From Bombardia bombarda (lineage: Eukaryota > Ascomycota > Sordariomycetes > Sordariales > Lasiosphaeriaceae): a stretch of DNA of 64,000 nt. The position numbers and the translations under genes were made by a program. How positions within the stretch are numbered: the stretch's first letter is position 1; every line of letters begins with the position of its first letter. The DNA lies in NCBI GenBank assembly GCA_030512295.1, contig JAULSR010000003.1:806001-870000 (forward strand), given 5' to 3'. Positions 22,536 to 33,626 of the stretch are shown here, one piece after another. The notes under the pieces were generated by a model, which did not search any database, was not told where the DNA came from, and saw only the letters and a list, made by a program, of their open reading frames with translations.

Positions 22536-23453
22536 TTATACAAGGGTCCGCTTCTTGTTGAAATTCCGCTGGTCCTTGAGCCATTGCCTGTAGCCCGCCA
22601 CGCTCGAGATCTTTTCGCCGTAAAAGTCGGGTACTGTCACACAATGTCAGCTTCTCCATATCGCCCCTTGCCTGTCCACCCAAGAAGACTCACCAGGATT
22701 CCCCATGGAGCTCGTGCTCGGATCGACTCTGTGCTTCTTGACGCGCGCAAAGAACTGGCTCTCCTTGATGGCCATCTGGCCCTTGTAGTTGCGCTTGACC
22801 GCGTTGAACACCAGGCTGCCGATGCTCGGCCCGGCGAGCCAGCCCAGGCCGGCACAGCTGATGACCATGCCGATCATGGCGAAGAGGGGGTCGACGGGCA
22901 GCTGCGAGACGAGCGGCTCGGCCAGCCCCGTGGTCAGGACGGCGGCGCCGCCGAAGCTGGCAGCTGCCGCCATCACCACGCTAAAGGTCAGCTGCACGCG
23001 GCGCCGCGTCTTGCGCAGCTTGAAGAATGTGTTCCAGTCCAGCGGCGGGGACTCGGGGTGGGCGGCGGTCTGGGCGGCGGCGGCGGCGGCTGCTGCCGAG
23101 GCGTCGACGTCGTGGACTGTGTTGCTGTTGCTGCGCGGGGTGGCGGAGGCGTTGGAACGGCGCTGCTGCTGCTGGGTGCGGAAGCGGATGAGGAGGTGTT
23201 GTTGCTGCGAGGGCGTGCTAGGGGTGGTGACGGTGGAGGAGGAGAACTGGCGGTGGGCGCAGACTAGCTGGGAGGAGGTCGGTTTCGAAGACCTGCTCTT
23301 GGCGGCCATAGACATGAGGCCGCTGCTGCTGGTCGAGTAGGGGCAGGCAGCGCCGGCGGCAGCGGTGGCGCGGATGACGATGGGTTGGAGGGCGGTCCCG
23401 GAGGAGCGACCCAGGCTCGTGCGGAGCATGCTGGTTGCCGTCGTGGTCAACAT
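22536..23453 (-). CDS. PAM17: Mitochondrial import motor subunit PAM17
   Basis: Pam17 sits in the inner mitochondrial membrane and helps assemble the Pam18-Pam16 module of the TIM23-associated import motor. Exons 22694-23453 and 22536-22633 are joined across a 60-nt intron (GTGAGT...GACAG), giving 285 aa. The conserved domain runs from about residue 138 to the end: LDWNTFFKLRKTRRR, two hydrophobic helices with GLGWLAGPSIGSLVFN, QMAIKESQFFARVKKHRVDPS, and in exon 2 VPDFYGEKISSVAGYRQWL. The N-terminus MLTTTATSMLRTSLGRSS is a basic, Ser/Thr-rich presequence. Residues 40-137 are low complexity (Gln, Ser and an Ala run), which makes this copy longer than most. The open frame upstream of 23453 is leader, so I place the start at this ATG. 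Confidence 0.92.
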
Positions 23454-24561
23454 TGTTTCGGTTCTTTGTTGTTTGGTAGTTGTGATGATAGTTGGGTTGG
23501 TCGGTCTGTCAGTCGAGATAAATAGCGTTCCGGTAATCAATGGTGGAGTGGAGAGGGGACGAGGAAGCGTCGTGTGGATGACGAAACTAGCATCGATAGA
23601 TGGGGTGGTAGGTTCGTGATAACGGGATGGAGTCCAATTGAGTGCAGTGCTCGGCCTTGCCAGGACGGGAGAGCTCCAAGTTTTTGGCCAGCCGCAGACT
23701 CGCTTATTACGCCCTGTAGTGTGACGCGCTAGACGCGATAAGCGATAAGGGTGGGACAAGAGCTTAGGTGGAGGTCATGGAAGGGAGCTTTGGTCTTTTT
23801 ACAGTGGGCGAGTGAACTGGAAAGCTGTAACTTAGCGCTTTGGACTTGCCATTGACAGCCAACTAACAACATGGAACCCAACCGAACTGCTGCCAACTTA
23901 TTAAGGTATAAAAGAGCATCGATAAAGTATCTCCATCTGAGCTGTGTAAGTACGACAAAGATGTTGCTGTCTGATGCCATATATTAACTGCCCTTTGATC
24001 TAGTCATTATTGTTTCCAACGCAGACAAAAAAGTATAACCCAGGCGCAAGAAACCGTTGCGGACAAGACCGCATTTCTCTCACGGTGGGGACCTGGAGCA
24101 TGTACTTTTACCGAGAGACCAGGATCAGAGCTGTGTAATAGGTACCTTACCTAGGTAGGTAGGTAGGTACCTACCTACCCGCCGCGTTCGACGGGTGGTA
24201 CCTCTAGCTCTTAGCGCGGCGCGACTTGGAATCATGCAACCTGGCAAACGACAACTGAACACACATTCAAGCCCGCGAAGGCAATGCCGACCGTCAACCA
24301 TTCTGCCGTGCAGGCAAGTGACCAATTCCGCGTGGCCGTGCCAGCACTGACGCCCTGAACCAAATGGCCTTTTCTGCTGCAAAAAAGTTATCTCGGATTA
24401 CTTTCTCCTTTTGAACTTTTTAACCACATAACCTCCTGTTCATTCCAAAGCTTCTCCCGACCAGGGTGGTGCATCACGCACGGGTCTCAATCTCAGCCAC
24501 GGCTACTCATTCATTCATTTGCCGGCGGTCTTCTTCATTCCAACGTCATCTCGTCGTCATC
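23454..24561. other. Divergent promoter region of PAM17 and the chromodomain gene
   Basis: Contains a palindromic CCTA/TAGG tetranucleotide tract at about 24,145-24,180 able to form a hairpin, and a CT-rich leader before 24,562. No gene is seen. Confidence 0.5.
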
Positions 24562-26021
24562 ATGGCGGAAAAGAAGCGCACTTCCCCTCGTCTGAAGACC
24601 AAGATTGAGATCCCGCTTGAATCTGCCCCACGATATGTGCGTGGCTCTGCCCCTCGTGTCGGGCCCATCACACTGGCCCCTCCGAGAGATTCCACGGCAT
24701 ACATTATCGACAAATATGTCCTCCCGACAATTGAGAACACAACGCCCACCTCGCGTCGCCTCATTCACTACCATATTGGCTGGACTGATGACCCGGCTGC
24801 CAGGATTGATGTTCCCTGCGACAAGATCATGGACTATGTCTCTCCTCGCGAGCTTGAGGACTGGGAGCACGACAACTTCGAGAAGCTCGAGGCCGAGAAG
24901 GCCGAGGAGGCTCGCAGGGCTGCCGCCTTCAAGAAGGCCGGCGGTTCTGAGAAGCGCCACTCACGTCCTGGCAGGCCACCCAAGGATCGCCAACAAAAGC
25001 ATCAGCCCGAGCCTGCTCCTGTACCGGCCTTGACGGCCGCAGACGAGGCCATGTTGCTCGCGAAGAAAGTGTCAGGCCCCTCTCTGTCGACCCCTCAAAA
25101 GCCAAAAGTCGAGCGCCTGTCGGATCTCGATCACACCAGTGCCGACGACGGCTACGACTCGATGGATCAAGCCAAACTACCCCTAGCTTATACCACCAGC
25201 GTACGGGCAGTTACCTCGGTGCTCCCTCCACTGCGTAGCCCAGGGCCTATAGCTAAAGTAGCCAAGTCCTTTAATATAACTCCACAGGCTCCTGTTAAAA
25301 GCCCAAAGGGCCCTGATACAATCCTGAGAGCCCTCGGCCCAGCCTCAAACACGCCCTCAACCACACCCAGGGTCCACCCCGCATACGCCCAGGCGGTCGG
25401 TCTCCAGGCCTCCGCCTTAATGCCTGAGACCATCACGCCTTTTCGAGCGGCGTCTCCATGGGTGCCTGCCGGCTCAGCACCAAGCGGTTTCAGCCGCAAC
25501 CCAAACAGCCTCACGCCCGCCTTCCCCTCCACTCCAGTCCCGGTGCCATCAGTCCCGGGCTATATGATGGGTCCGGCCTCAAGATCTACCCCTTCGGGAT
25601 CTGCCGCCTCCTCATCCTCGGCGCGCAAGCGTACCTCTCCTAGTGTCGCCGAAAATGCCGCCCACATGCCCAAGTCAGCGAACACGCCCGCTGACAACAA
25701 GAAGCGCCGCACATCACACGGCAGCAGCAAAAAGCCGTCGCCCGCAGACGGCGATGAAGAGGACAAGGACGCCGACGATACTGGCGCCACCGAAGGAGAG
25801 GAAGACGACGTCTACGTGGTTAATGCCCTCTTAGACGATCGCCAAATCATAGCCCCCAACGGCCGCAAGACGGCGGAGTATCTGGTCCGTTGGGACGGGG
25901 ACTGGCCCCCGGGGCAGAAGGAGACGTGGGAGCCTGCGGCCAATATTCAGGATAAGAACCTCATTCGGCGGTACCAGCGCCGGAAGAAGGCGGGTAAGTT
26001 GCCGCCCCCGCCTGCGCAACC

Positions 26022-26052
<31 letters not shown>

Positions 26053-26367
26053 CCCAAGGGCAAGAGCGGCAGCCAGTCGCTGCTGTCGTTTATGCCGCAG
26101 CGCAAAAAATACAATAACGTCGCGGAGGCGTTTGAGGGCGGCGTCGATATGGACGAGCACGGCCCGGATAAGATGTGTGGCCGCGGCGGGGACGACGACA
26201 AAGTGGATGATGAGGAGGAGGAGGAAGATGAGCTCAGGGTGATGGATGATGAGGCCCTCGGGCGCCATAGGATGGTGATGCAGGGGAAGCAGATTGTCAA
26301 GACTACGCCGGCGTTTGGCGGGTTTGATGAGGAGCTGGAGAGGTATCAGCACAGACGGTTTATGTGA
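24562..26367 (+). CDS. Chromodomain protein with AT-hook-like motif
   Basis: A nuclear protein of about 601 aa. A chromo domain lies near residues 415-475: YVVNALLDDRQI, then AEYLVRWDGDWPPGQKETWEP and NLIRRYQRRKK, including the aromatic YLVRW and WEP positions typical of methyl-lysine readers. An AT-hook-like GRPPK motif is near residue 135. The N-terminal block (TAYIIDKYVLPTIEN ... HYHIGWTDDPAARIDVP, about 45-110) looks folded and may be a second, divergent domain. The rest is low complexity: Ser/Pro-rich middle, acidic tracts, and a proline run encoded by CCA repeats. A chromo domain plus DNA-binding motif suggests a heterochromatin role such as that of Neurospora HCHC-type proteins; I do not assign orthology. 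The ATG at 24562 (MAEKKRTSPRLK) suits the Kozak context better than the in-frame ATG at 24466. Confidence 0.8.
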
Positions 26368-29300
26368 GCTACCTAGCTGGGAGGAATTGTGGATTTTGTT
26401 TGTATAGGCAGTTGTTACAGGCTAGATACCTTGGACATTTACTGTCGTGCATCAATATCTTTGACAAGATGATGTTTTTAGCTCTTGCGTCTGTGACTTT
26501 GGGGAAGTGAGTTGATCACCATTTGTTTTGGTCGTTTACATGTACTTGCTGCTCGACCATGAGCCCGTATGCGCAATGTCGCATACACGCCGAGTTATCC
26601 TGTCTGTCTGCTTGTTCACCTTTGGGAGATGGAGTGGGGCGCTGTTCTTTTATCGCTGTGTCCTGTTCAGACCTTTATTTCCTGTTATTCTCATGGAGAT
26701 ACTTGGGTAACTGTTGCCAACGACCTAAGCTTCATCTTCTTCCGCTGTATCCATGTCTAGATCAGGGATGAACTAATCTCTTCTCTCCTCCTCTGTCCGT
26801 TCCCAAATATCAAAGTAAAGCGATGCCAGCAAGTAAAGAAAGCAAAGTGATAAAGCAACCTGTCCTATCCATCCTCCGATCCTTATACCCTTTTCTGTTT
26901 GTTCCTATTTGATGAAAGCAAACTAGCAAATGAATAAACGCAATATAAAAGAAACCGAATTGTCCTGTCCCCCACGACCAGATTGGCGCATCGGAATGGG
27001 TACCTATTGTTCAGCTCAGGCTTTTCTACTCCATCCTATATCTGGACGCTATCCTCCTCAAGCCTGACAATGCGCCACTCCACGTTAGCGAAGGCCTTTT
27101 CTAGTTGCACGAAACGCATATTTTAACCTCTTAAAAAACTTACAAACAAAATCCTGCCAACCGACAATGTATTGTCGGCATTTCTGGGGCTTCCGCGATC
27201 ACTCAGGGGGCGGCCTCGTTGATCTGGCTCTGGACTAATCGATCATCCCTCTAGGCAGCTGCTAGGTCAAGCAGCCAGCCCCAGCCATACGCTGTGAGTT
27301 TTCGCTCCAAATCCGGCAATCGGCTGGAAAGAAATATAGCGAAGCGTCATCAACGATCCATAGTTAGGTCTACCTCGTTCTCCCGGATTTAGATTCATGG
27401 ATCTCGCGACCCGGGCGCGCGCCACTCGTTCCTTCATGGGTGAGACAGTGATAATGCTATCTTCAATAGCGGCATATATCTTCGTTCGGAACCAAGCGGG
27501 CTAGCTTGGGTGCACGTATCTATGAGCGAGGGCTCGGAGCTTCCTCAGTCCCGAAGATCTATCCTCTGCGTACGAAGAGATCCATTTCGTGCTCTGTTTC
27601 TCCCCAAGTGTACTTGATCCTTCCGTTCTCTGGTCTTTCAAGCAGGTACTCGCTCATCTGTTCCTCGTAGCCCTTTGGACGTCCGGGTGTGTCATTTCTA
27701 CCGATGGCCTAGCGGTGTCCTGCTTGTCTTTATGCTTGTGCTTGAGTTTGTGTGGACGGTGTTCAGGAGAATGAAGGCTTGGTGACGAAACGAGCGAGAA
27801 AGGAGGGAAGGGTGAACAAGGCCCACCAGGACCGCGTTGGTGTAGGTTCAATGATCAACAACAATGCGTTCAGTCTAGGCCACAATGCCTTGTGGTTGAC
27901 GGCTGGCCCCAGAATGGGTCTCTCCCTGCGCAATATACCGTATCGTTGTATCCCATAGAGCAAATATGCATGTGCTTTACGCTGAGGATTATCATTCAGG
28001 AGGGGATAACAGGTTGGTTCTTCACCCCTTCGTTGTTTGCTGGTTGTTTATATTAGTTTAGATACTCATTCGACTGGTCGTCCCTTGATTTAGCCGTGAT
28101 TTCTATGCCCGATTCCCTCTTGTTTGCGATGACTGGGTACTTCTCTACTTCCAGTCGGGCACCCTCCACCGGGATCGACAGAATCCTCAGCTTGAAAAGC
28201 TGCCAGCCTCCGTTTGTGTGTAGCCGTAGCCTCGTGTAGCTGGAGAGAAAACTGATGGGTGAAACCACTGTTATAAACGTCGCACCGAACCTTCATTGAT
28301 GCTCAGTTGCTGAAGATACCTGGGAGCGCGCGACGCGTGTCGCGCAGGGCTTGCTATAGTTGCTGAACACAAACGGGGAACAGACGGCGGACGGAGTATG
28401 ACACAGAGATACGTACATGCATTAATATTAGTTGGGAGTGAGACGCCGGGACGACGCCAAGATCGCCCGCCGAAACCGCAGCCATAGCTCGTGCTCTTGC
28501 CGGCCGGCGGCCATCTGCGGCGGAGTGAAAGTGTGATGGATGAACGTGAGATATATTGGCTAGTGTGTGAAGTATTGCACTATGGGCGAATTTATGAGGA
28601 GTAGGGGTTGGAAGCAATACTCACAGGTCTAGAAGTTATCGTCATCCTGATACAACACATACCTTAGGCAACTACCAACTCAGCCGTCACAGGTAGCAAC
28701 ACATACGGCGAGGTCTGCTATACCAATAGGAAAAGCCAGCCACTCTCTAAGCAAAGTTGAGGTTTGAGAATTTCGACCTTAAGTGGCTTGAAGTTACTTT
28801 CGTAATCTTAAGGCGTTATCATACATTTCCTTCCTCCTTATCTTCAATTTACATAAATTTGCTGTCACACGCCTTGGCTCACATGTGCGGCTTGAGCGCC
28901 GCCCTAAATCTTGTCGCGGTTCTCTCGTGGTAGTGGGGATGATGCCTGGCCTTCACGTTATCTTGACTACTCTAAGTTTGATGCCACACTTTATTTCGAA
29001 TAACTTCCAGAAAATAAGGTATGTTTCAGGAACTCTATCAAACTTGCGTCTGTCCTTTTGTCTTTGGAGACCGTTGCGTTGAAGGCTTGTCATGTGTTAC
29101 ACTAGGAGCCGAACTAAGTGAAGATTTGACACACGGCCATCTCATGACGAACATGGAATCTGGCAGAGGGCGTATCATTGGCCGTTATAATGTTGTAAGA
29201 ACGGACCGCAAAGCTTGGTTTGAGGTGCAAAAGAAAGGATTTGCTCTCGATGCTTCACCGAGAGCTCTAAGTTGGATCAAACCTTGTGGAATAGCCTTTC

Positions 29301-29589
29301 TGTTATATTAGACTCTGGAAATTTTGAATTATCGGATAAGGTCGTGTGGCTTCCTAGGAAGGATCGGATATTCCTCTTGCCCTTGTATTTAACCCACAGA
29401 AGCAGACCTTCAACTCCCATTCACACAAAGCAATCCATCCTTCGCACATCAGATCAAACAACTCAATCTAGTAGCATTCGCACAGCCAAGAACAAGCATC
29501 CCACCACAAAACATTGTCTGGCATTCTACCACGCAATCTTTCCTTTCCTTCTCCTCAAAAAGAAAAAGAAATCATCCCATATATTCAGG
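26368..29589. other. Intergenic, 3.2 kb without a recognised gene
   Basis: Short ORFs only, none with a recognisable domain. The right end (29,385-29,589) is CA/CT-rich like a transcribed leader of the next gene. Confidence 0.5.
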
Positions 29590-31358
29590 ATGTATTCCGC
29601 CATTCCTCACATGTCCGCCTATCCTGCTCACGCCCGCGCCGCCACCGCTGGTCTCTGGGCCGTGGCCCGCCGCCAGTCTCTCTCCCAAGCCCGTCCCCTT
29701 AGCCAACTCACTATGGGTCTTGACGAGATCGCCGCCTGGCAAGAGGAGAAGCAAAACAAGGCCAAATATCCCAACCACAAGCCCACAGTCTCTGACCGCA
29801 GGGTGTACAACCCCATCAACAAGAGCAGCGCGTGGAACATTTCGTATAAAAATGACCGCTATGATTCAAAGGACGTCGAACAGATGGCTCTTCTCGGTGG
29901 TGGCACAAGCAGGAGTGGCGGTCTCTCAACCACGCGCAACATGCAGTTTCGCACCCCACCGCACATCGACCAGCCCTATCCGGTGCCCCAAAATTATCGC
30001 CCCAACTGGGACTATCCAGGGGCCTTTAACAGTCTCATCCCCGGCGCCGGCTGTTCCTTGACTCTCAGCCCCTTGGCAGAAAGAGAGGCTCTTTTCGGGG
30101 TGGAGAGACGCGCAGCTGAGATCGCCGACGTCCCTGCCCATGAAGTTCTGAGGCGTCTGAACCTGGAGACCCCCTCGACCTCTTCGAAGGCGTTCTTCAC
30201 CAACGACGACAAGCCCGATGACCCTGGTCCCAACGACGGCCCTCCTGAAGTCTCTGGGCCCGGTGGTGATCTGACAGATCCATGGGGCGAATGCCCCCCT
30301 GCTACCCTCGCCGCCCCGGGAGGAATCTCCCCTCTTCAAATCCAACGATCCCCGCTCTCAAGGTGCCCATGTGCCCACGGAGGATCCCGTGGCCGAAGAG
30401 TATCCCGAACACGAAGAGTTCAACAAGAGCCCGCGCGGCCCGTTTGGTATCCCCGGCGAGGATCCCGTCTATGAAATCCCCAAAGGCTCTCGCCGTTGGA
30501 TCCCTGACGCCCCCAAGCCCAGGCCCAAGTCCCCCCTCGATATGTGGATTGTTCCTCCCGAGGGCCCCTATGATGGTCCGCCCGGTTTCCCCCCCAAGCA
30601 CCGCGTCTCTGAAATCCCCAAAGACTCTCGCCGTCCCTTCCCCGACTCTATGAAGGACCCCGTCAACAAGGCCCCGAGCAGCCACCAGTACGGCACCGGC
30701 ACCTCCAAGAGCAGCGACTACGCCACCAACCCTGGCGGCCCCGTTGAGTATCGTCGCCAAATTCGCGCGTTTCCCATCTCGGTGGGCCCAAGAAGCCACA
30801 GCTACGGCGCGTTCAAGCCCACCGGATATCTCGCCGACTCTGGCTCTTCTGGCGGATACACGCGCCCTCCCCCGCCGCTCGGCGCTCCAGGCGCTCCAGG
30901 CGGCGGATGCCCCGTGGAATATCCTCGCCAGATCTGCATGTTGAATAAGAACGGGGCGTGTCCGATCAGCCATAGTCACGGTTACGGCATGTTCAAGCCC
31001 ACTGGACGTCTCCTCCACTCTGGCCCTCTCTACACCAATCGTCCTCGTGCTCCGACGAGCACTCCCAGCGCGCCGAGCCAGCCTGGCCATCCTGCTCGTC
31101 CCGGTAGCGGTACTACCGCCGGCGTGTCCGACTCCCGGCCCGGTGAGAAGAAGCCCGAGCCGGTGAAGCCCTGTGGGAACGACAGGCAGCCAGCAGACAG
31201 GAGGGAAGTCAGACGACTCGGGCGTGCCTCCGCCTGCTGCAGCGGGAGTTGCGATTCCTGCTGGGGACAACGCGGCTGCTGCGGGAGAGCAGTCGGATGG
31301 CCAGGAGCCGGAGTTCCCACGGATGATGCCCATGTTTTTGGGCGGGGGACCCTTTTAA
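29590..31358 (+). CDS. Proline/glycine-rich protein with internal repeats, frame broken twice
   Basis: No family recognised. From the ATG at 29590 the N-terminus (MYSAIPHMSAYPAHARAATA, then GLWAVARRQSLSQAR) is Arg/Ala/Ser-rich without acidic residues and looks like a mitochondrial presequence. The first frame is convincing to about 30,290. Sense then continues in the +2 frame (EDPVAEEYPEHEEFNK...) across a C6 run at about 30,294, and moves again near 31,170 into a frame ending RMMPMFLGGGPF. Two repeat pairs are visible: PVYEIPKGSRR / RVSEIPKDSRR, and GGPVEYRRQI...YGAFKPTG / CPVEYPRQI...YGMFKPTG. The breaks may be single-base errors at homopolymers, real mutations, or an unrecognised short intron (30,261-30,331 is possible for the first). 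Boundaries are approximate and the protein may not be expressed as one chain. Confidence 0.5.
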
Positions 31359-31681
31359 GCGATGGAGGGTTGGTGTGGTTTGGTTTTGGTTTTGTTTCCT
31401 GCAGTTCTGCTTGTGGATTCGGTTTGGTGGTCTCGGCGGAGGAGTTGATCTACTAGAGTGCGGGCATAGGCATTTGGATGAACTTGATCGGTGGCGGGAT
31501 GGAGTTGGGTTGTACTAGATATGGCACATGGCTTACCTGGATTGTTTTCGTGGTTGTTCTGGTCGCTGTACCTGTGCTTGGAGATGTTGTGCAATCGCAG
31601 CAGAGAGAAGAGAAACGGTGTTTGGCATCAAGGGCGCATCCCAAAATTTGTCATCGGGTCTGGATAGTACTATTAGAACCA
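31359..31681. other. Short flank between the repeat-protein gene and the hAT element
   Basis: About 320 bp of 3' flank. No coding signal is seen. Confidence 0.5.
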
Positions 31682-31951
31682 GTGTTAGCCAGCGCTCCAA
31701 GTAAGCCAAGTAATTCAAGTTCAAGTGAGCCAATTCAAGTAAGCCAAGCCAAGTTGGCCCACAATTCAAGCAAATCAATTCAAATATTCGCTGTCGATTA
31801 CTTGCTTGATTTGCAAGATGTGGGGCCAAATTTGGCCCAAAAAACCCACTTGATGATGAATATCCCCACATACCGATGCCGGGTGCCCAGGTCAATGAAG
31901 GCGGCCGCCCTGACCGCCCGGGAGATTATTTGACTGGGCATAGCTACTTAT

Positions 31952-32122
31952 GATCTTCCTGAACACCCCGGGGACTTGGATGAACTCACGATGTATTTCT
32001 AGGAACGGGTTTTGCCCGAGGATGATATACTAAGCTGGTGGTTCCATAGACAACAACAGTTTCCTCGCTTGTCAAAGATGGCCTTTGACTTGTTGTCAAT
32101 ACCGGCGATGTCATCGGAAGTT
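31952..32122 (+). pseudogene. hAT transposase C-terminal dimerisation domain relic
   Basis: The in-frame reading DLDELTMYF, a TAG stop, then ERVLPEDDILSWW, FPRLSKMAFDLL and SIPAMSSEV matches the hAT dimerisation domain pattern (WW...FPxLxxMAxDLLSIPAMS). It breaks off where SSE(C/V)ERVFS should follow. It lies inside the 31690-32715 element and supports its classification independently of the terminal repeats. Confidence 0.82.
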
Positions 32123-32300
32123 GGCATAGGAATAAAGTGGTTTGAGGGCAACTAGGCATACAGGCGCCTGGCTGCATCACCAAGTTGTTGACTCCCGAAT
32201 CGGTGTTGGAATGACAAGGTCATTCGTACTAGTCACTATAGTAACAGTAGAGAACGGGTTGGTTGGGGGTTGTTGTTGTTGTTGTATTGATCTGCTTGTC

Positions 32301-32310
32301 TATATAAAAG
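32301..32310 (+). promoter_or_regulatory. TATA-box-like motif inside the hAT element
   Basis: TATATAAAAG with no open reading frame of note downstream. It could be a remnant of the parent transposase promoter or a chance match. Confidence 0.3.
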
Positions 32311-32723
32311 GATCACGAACTACGGGGACAGGAAGTGGGTGGTTTTGGAGGGGTTCCTGGGACACGTGACCAGCTCCCCACTGTTTTGCACACCTCTCAT
32401 CCTGTCGACTAATCACAGCCTGACGGCTGTATGCCTCTGATTGATCGTAAATCCGACAATCGGGTATTTTGGCTACAGCTCCCTTGAGCTCAGTCAGGCT
32501 CAAATCGCTCAAATAACGAGTAAAATTTTGACTTCTAAAAAACGCGTAATGTGCTGGCCTAAGCTTTTTTGTGGGTTAAAAGTGGAGAGAAAAAAAATTC
32601 AAGTAAGTCAAGTAATTCAAGTAAGTGGGCCAAACTTGCAAGTAATTGGGCTGGCCTTCAAATCAATTCAAGTATGCGGGCCAGATTTGACTTACTTGGC
32701 TTACTTGGAGCGCTGGTGTTAGC

Positions 32724-33626
32724 TGCGGGGGGATGATCAGATTAATTGTCTTTCCTCAAATAAAAACTGCATTTCATCAGCAATAGCAAATCATATGCCT
32801 ATGCAAGAATATTGCTCGCGGTAGTCAGGTTGTGGAAGCCGCTTTCTGCTCCAGACTTTAAGTCTGGGACATGGTACCACCACTGCAGCTCTAGTCAGTA
32901 CAGCATGGAGCAATAAGTCTGCCAACAGCTTAGATCTTTTGGCTATCATCAATCGCTCTGATATGGCTCGCACCTTGAAATGTTACCATGCTGCAGCCTT
33001 CAAACAGATCTCGGAGAGACGGAGACAAGATGCTGTTGTTGCTCCTTGAAGCCACCTTCATCTCCATCCTGGCATGCCAGGACTGAAACAGTCACCCAGA
33101 AAAGTTTCTCATTCCAAGCAGAGAAATTGAATCATGAAGTTGACTCCATATGATTGACTTTTGCACATCAGTGATGGCGTTGACAATGAGAGGACTGATG
33201 TCCTGCCTTTGAACCGGATGCAGGTGCACATACAATCACTTGTAAACAAATCGAGAATAGGGGAAATTCGTCAATTTCGTCAATGGATTACGGACGAATG
33301 TGCTAAATGGCAGGGATTCTCTTCTTATTAAGACGGGAATGGGCAAAATCGCGACCCCGATTCGCAGCCGTGAGTGGATTCTGGAGAGAAGATGGACCGT
33401 TCGGAGACCGACGGCGACTTTTCTGTTAGTCTGCATTAGGTAAGCACAGCGCATCTCCAAACGCGCGTCACACCCGTCAGCTTCCATACTCCTTATTATC
33501 CCTCGAGCTCGCCATTTCCATTGCATATTGCGTCGACATTTATCCCGAGAAACGCAAGGGCCTAACGCAAGGCACAGTGTCTGCCAAGCAACCTTATTCC
33601 GTCAATACCAGAGTTGTCAGCCAACC
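32724..33626. other. Intergenic / leader of the GGCT-fold gene
   Basis: No gene recognised. The last 100 bp form the leader of the next gene, with an in-frame upstream ORF start at 33528 that I judge non-coding. Confidence 0.5.

Larger units (their letters stand above)
31682..32723. mobile_element. Non-autonomous hAT-family DNA transposon with 8-bp target duplication
   Basis: The element spans 31690-32715 (1,026 bp). Its ends are inverted repeats identical over 24 nt, starting CAGCGCTCCAAGTAAGCC, and are flanked by GTGTTAGC at 31682-31689 and 32716-32723. An 8-bp duplication and terminal CAG are hallmarks of the hAT superfamily. Both ends are lined with AAGTAA/TTACTT and CAAGTAAGCCAAGT-type subterminal repeats, typical transposase-binding arrays. 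Inside, 31952-32122 encodes a degraded hAT C-terminal dimerisation domain (DILSWWFHRQQQFPRLSKMA, SIPAMSSEV), with a stop at 32000-32002 and truncation before the ERVFS motif. No zinc finger or DDE core remains, so the element is an internal-deletion derivative. A TATATAAAAG box at 32301-32310 may be a leftover promoter. Confidence 0.9.
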
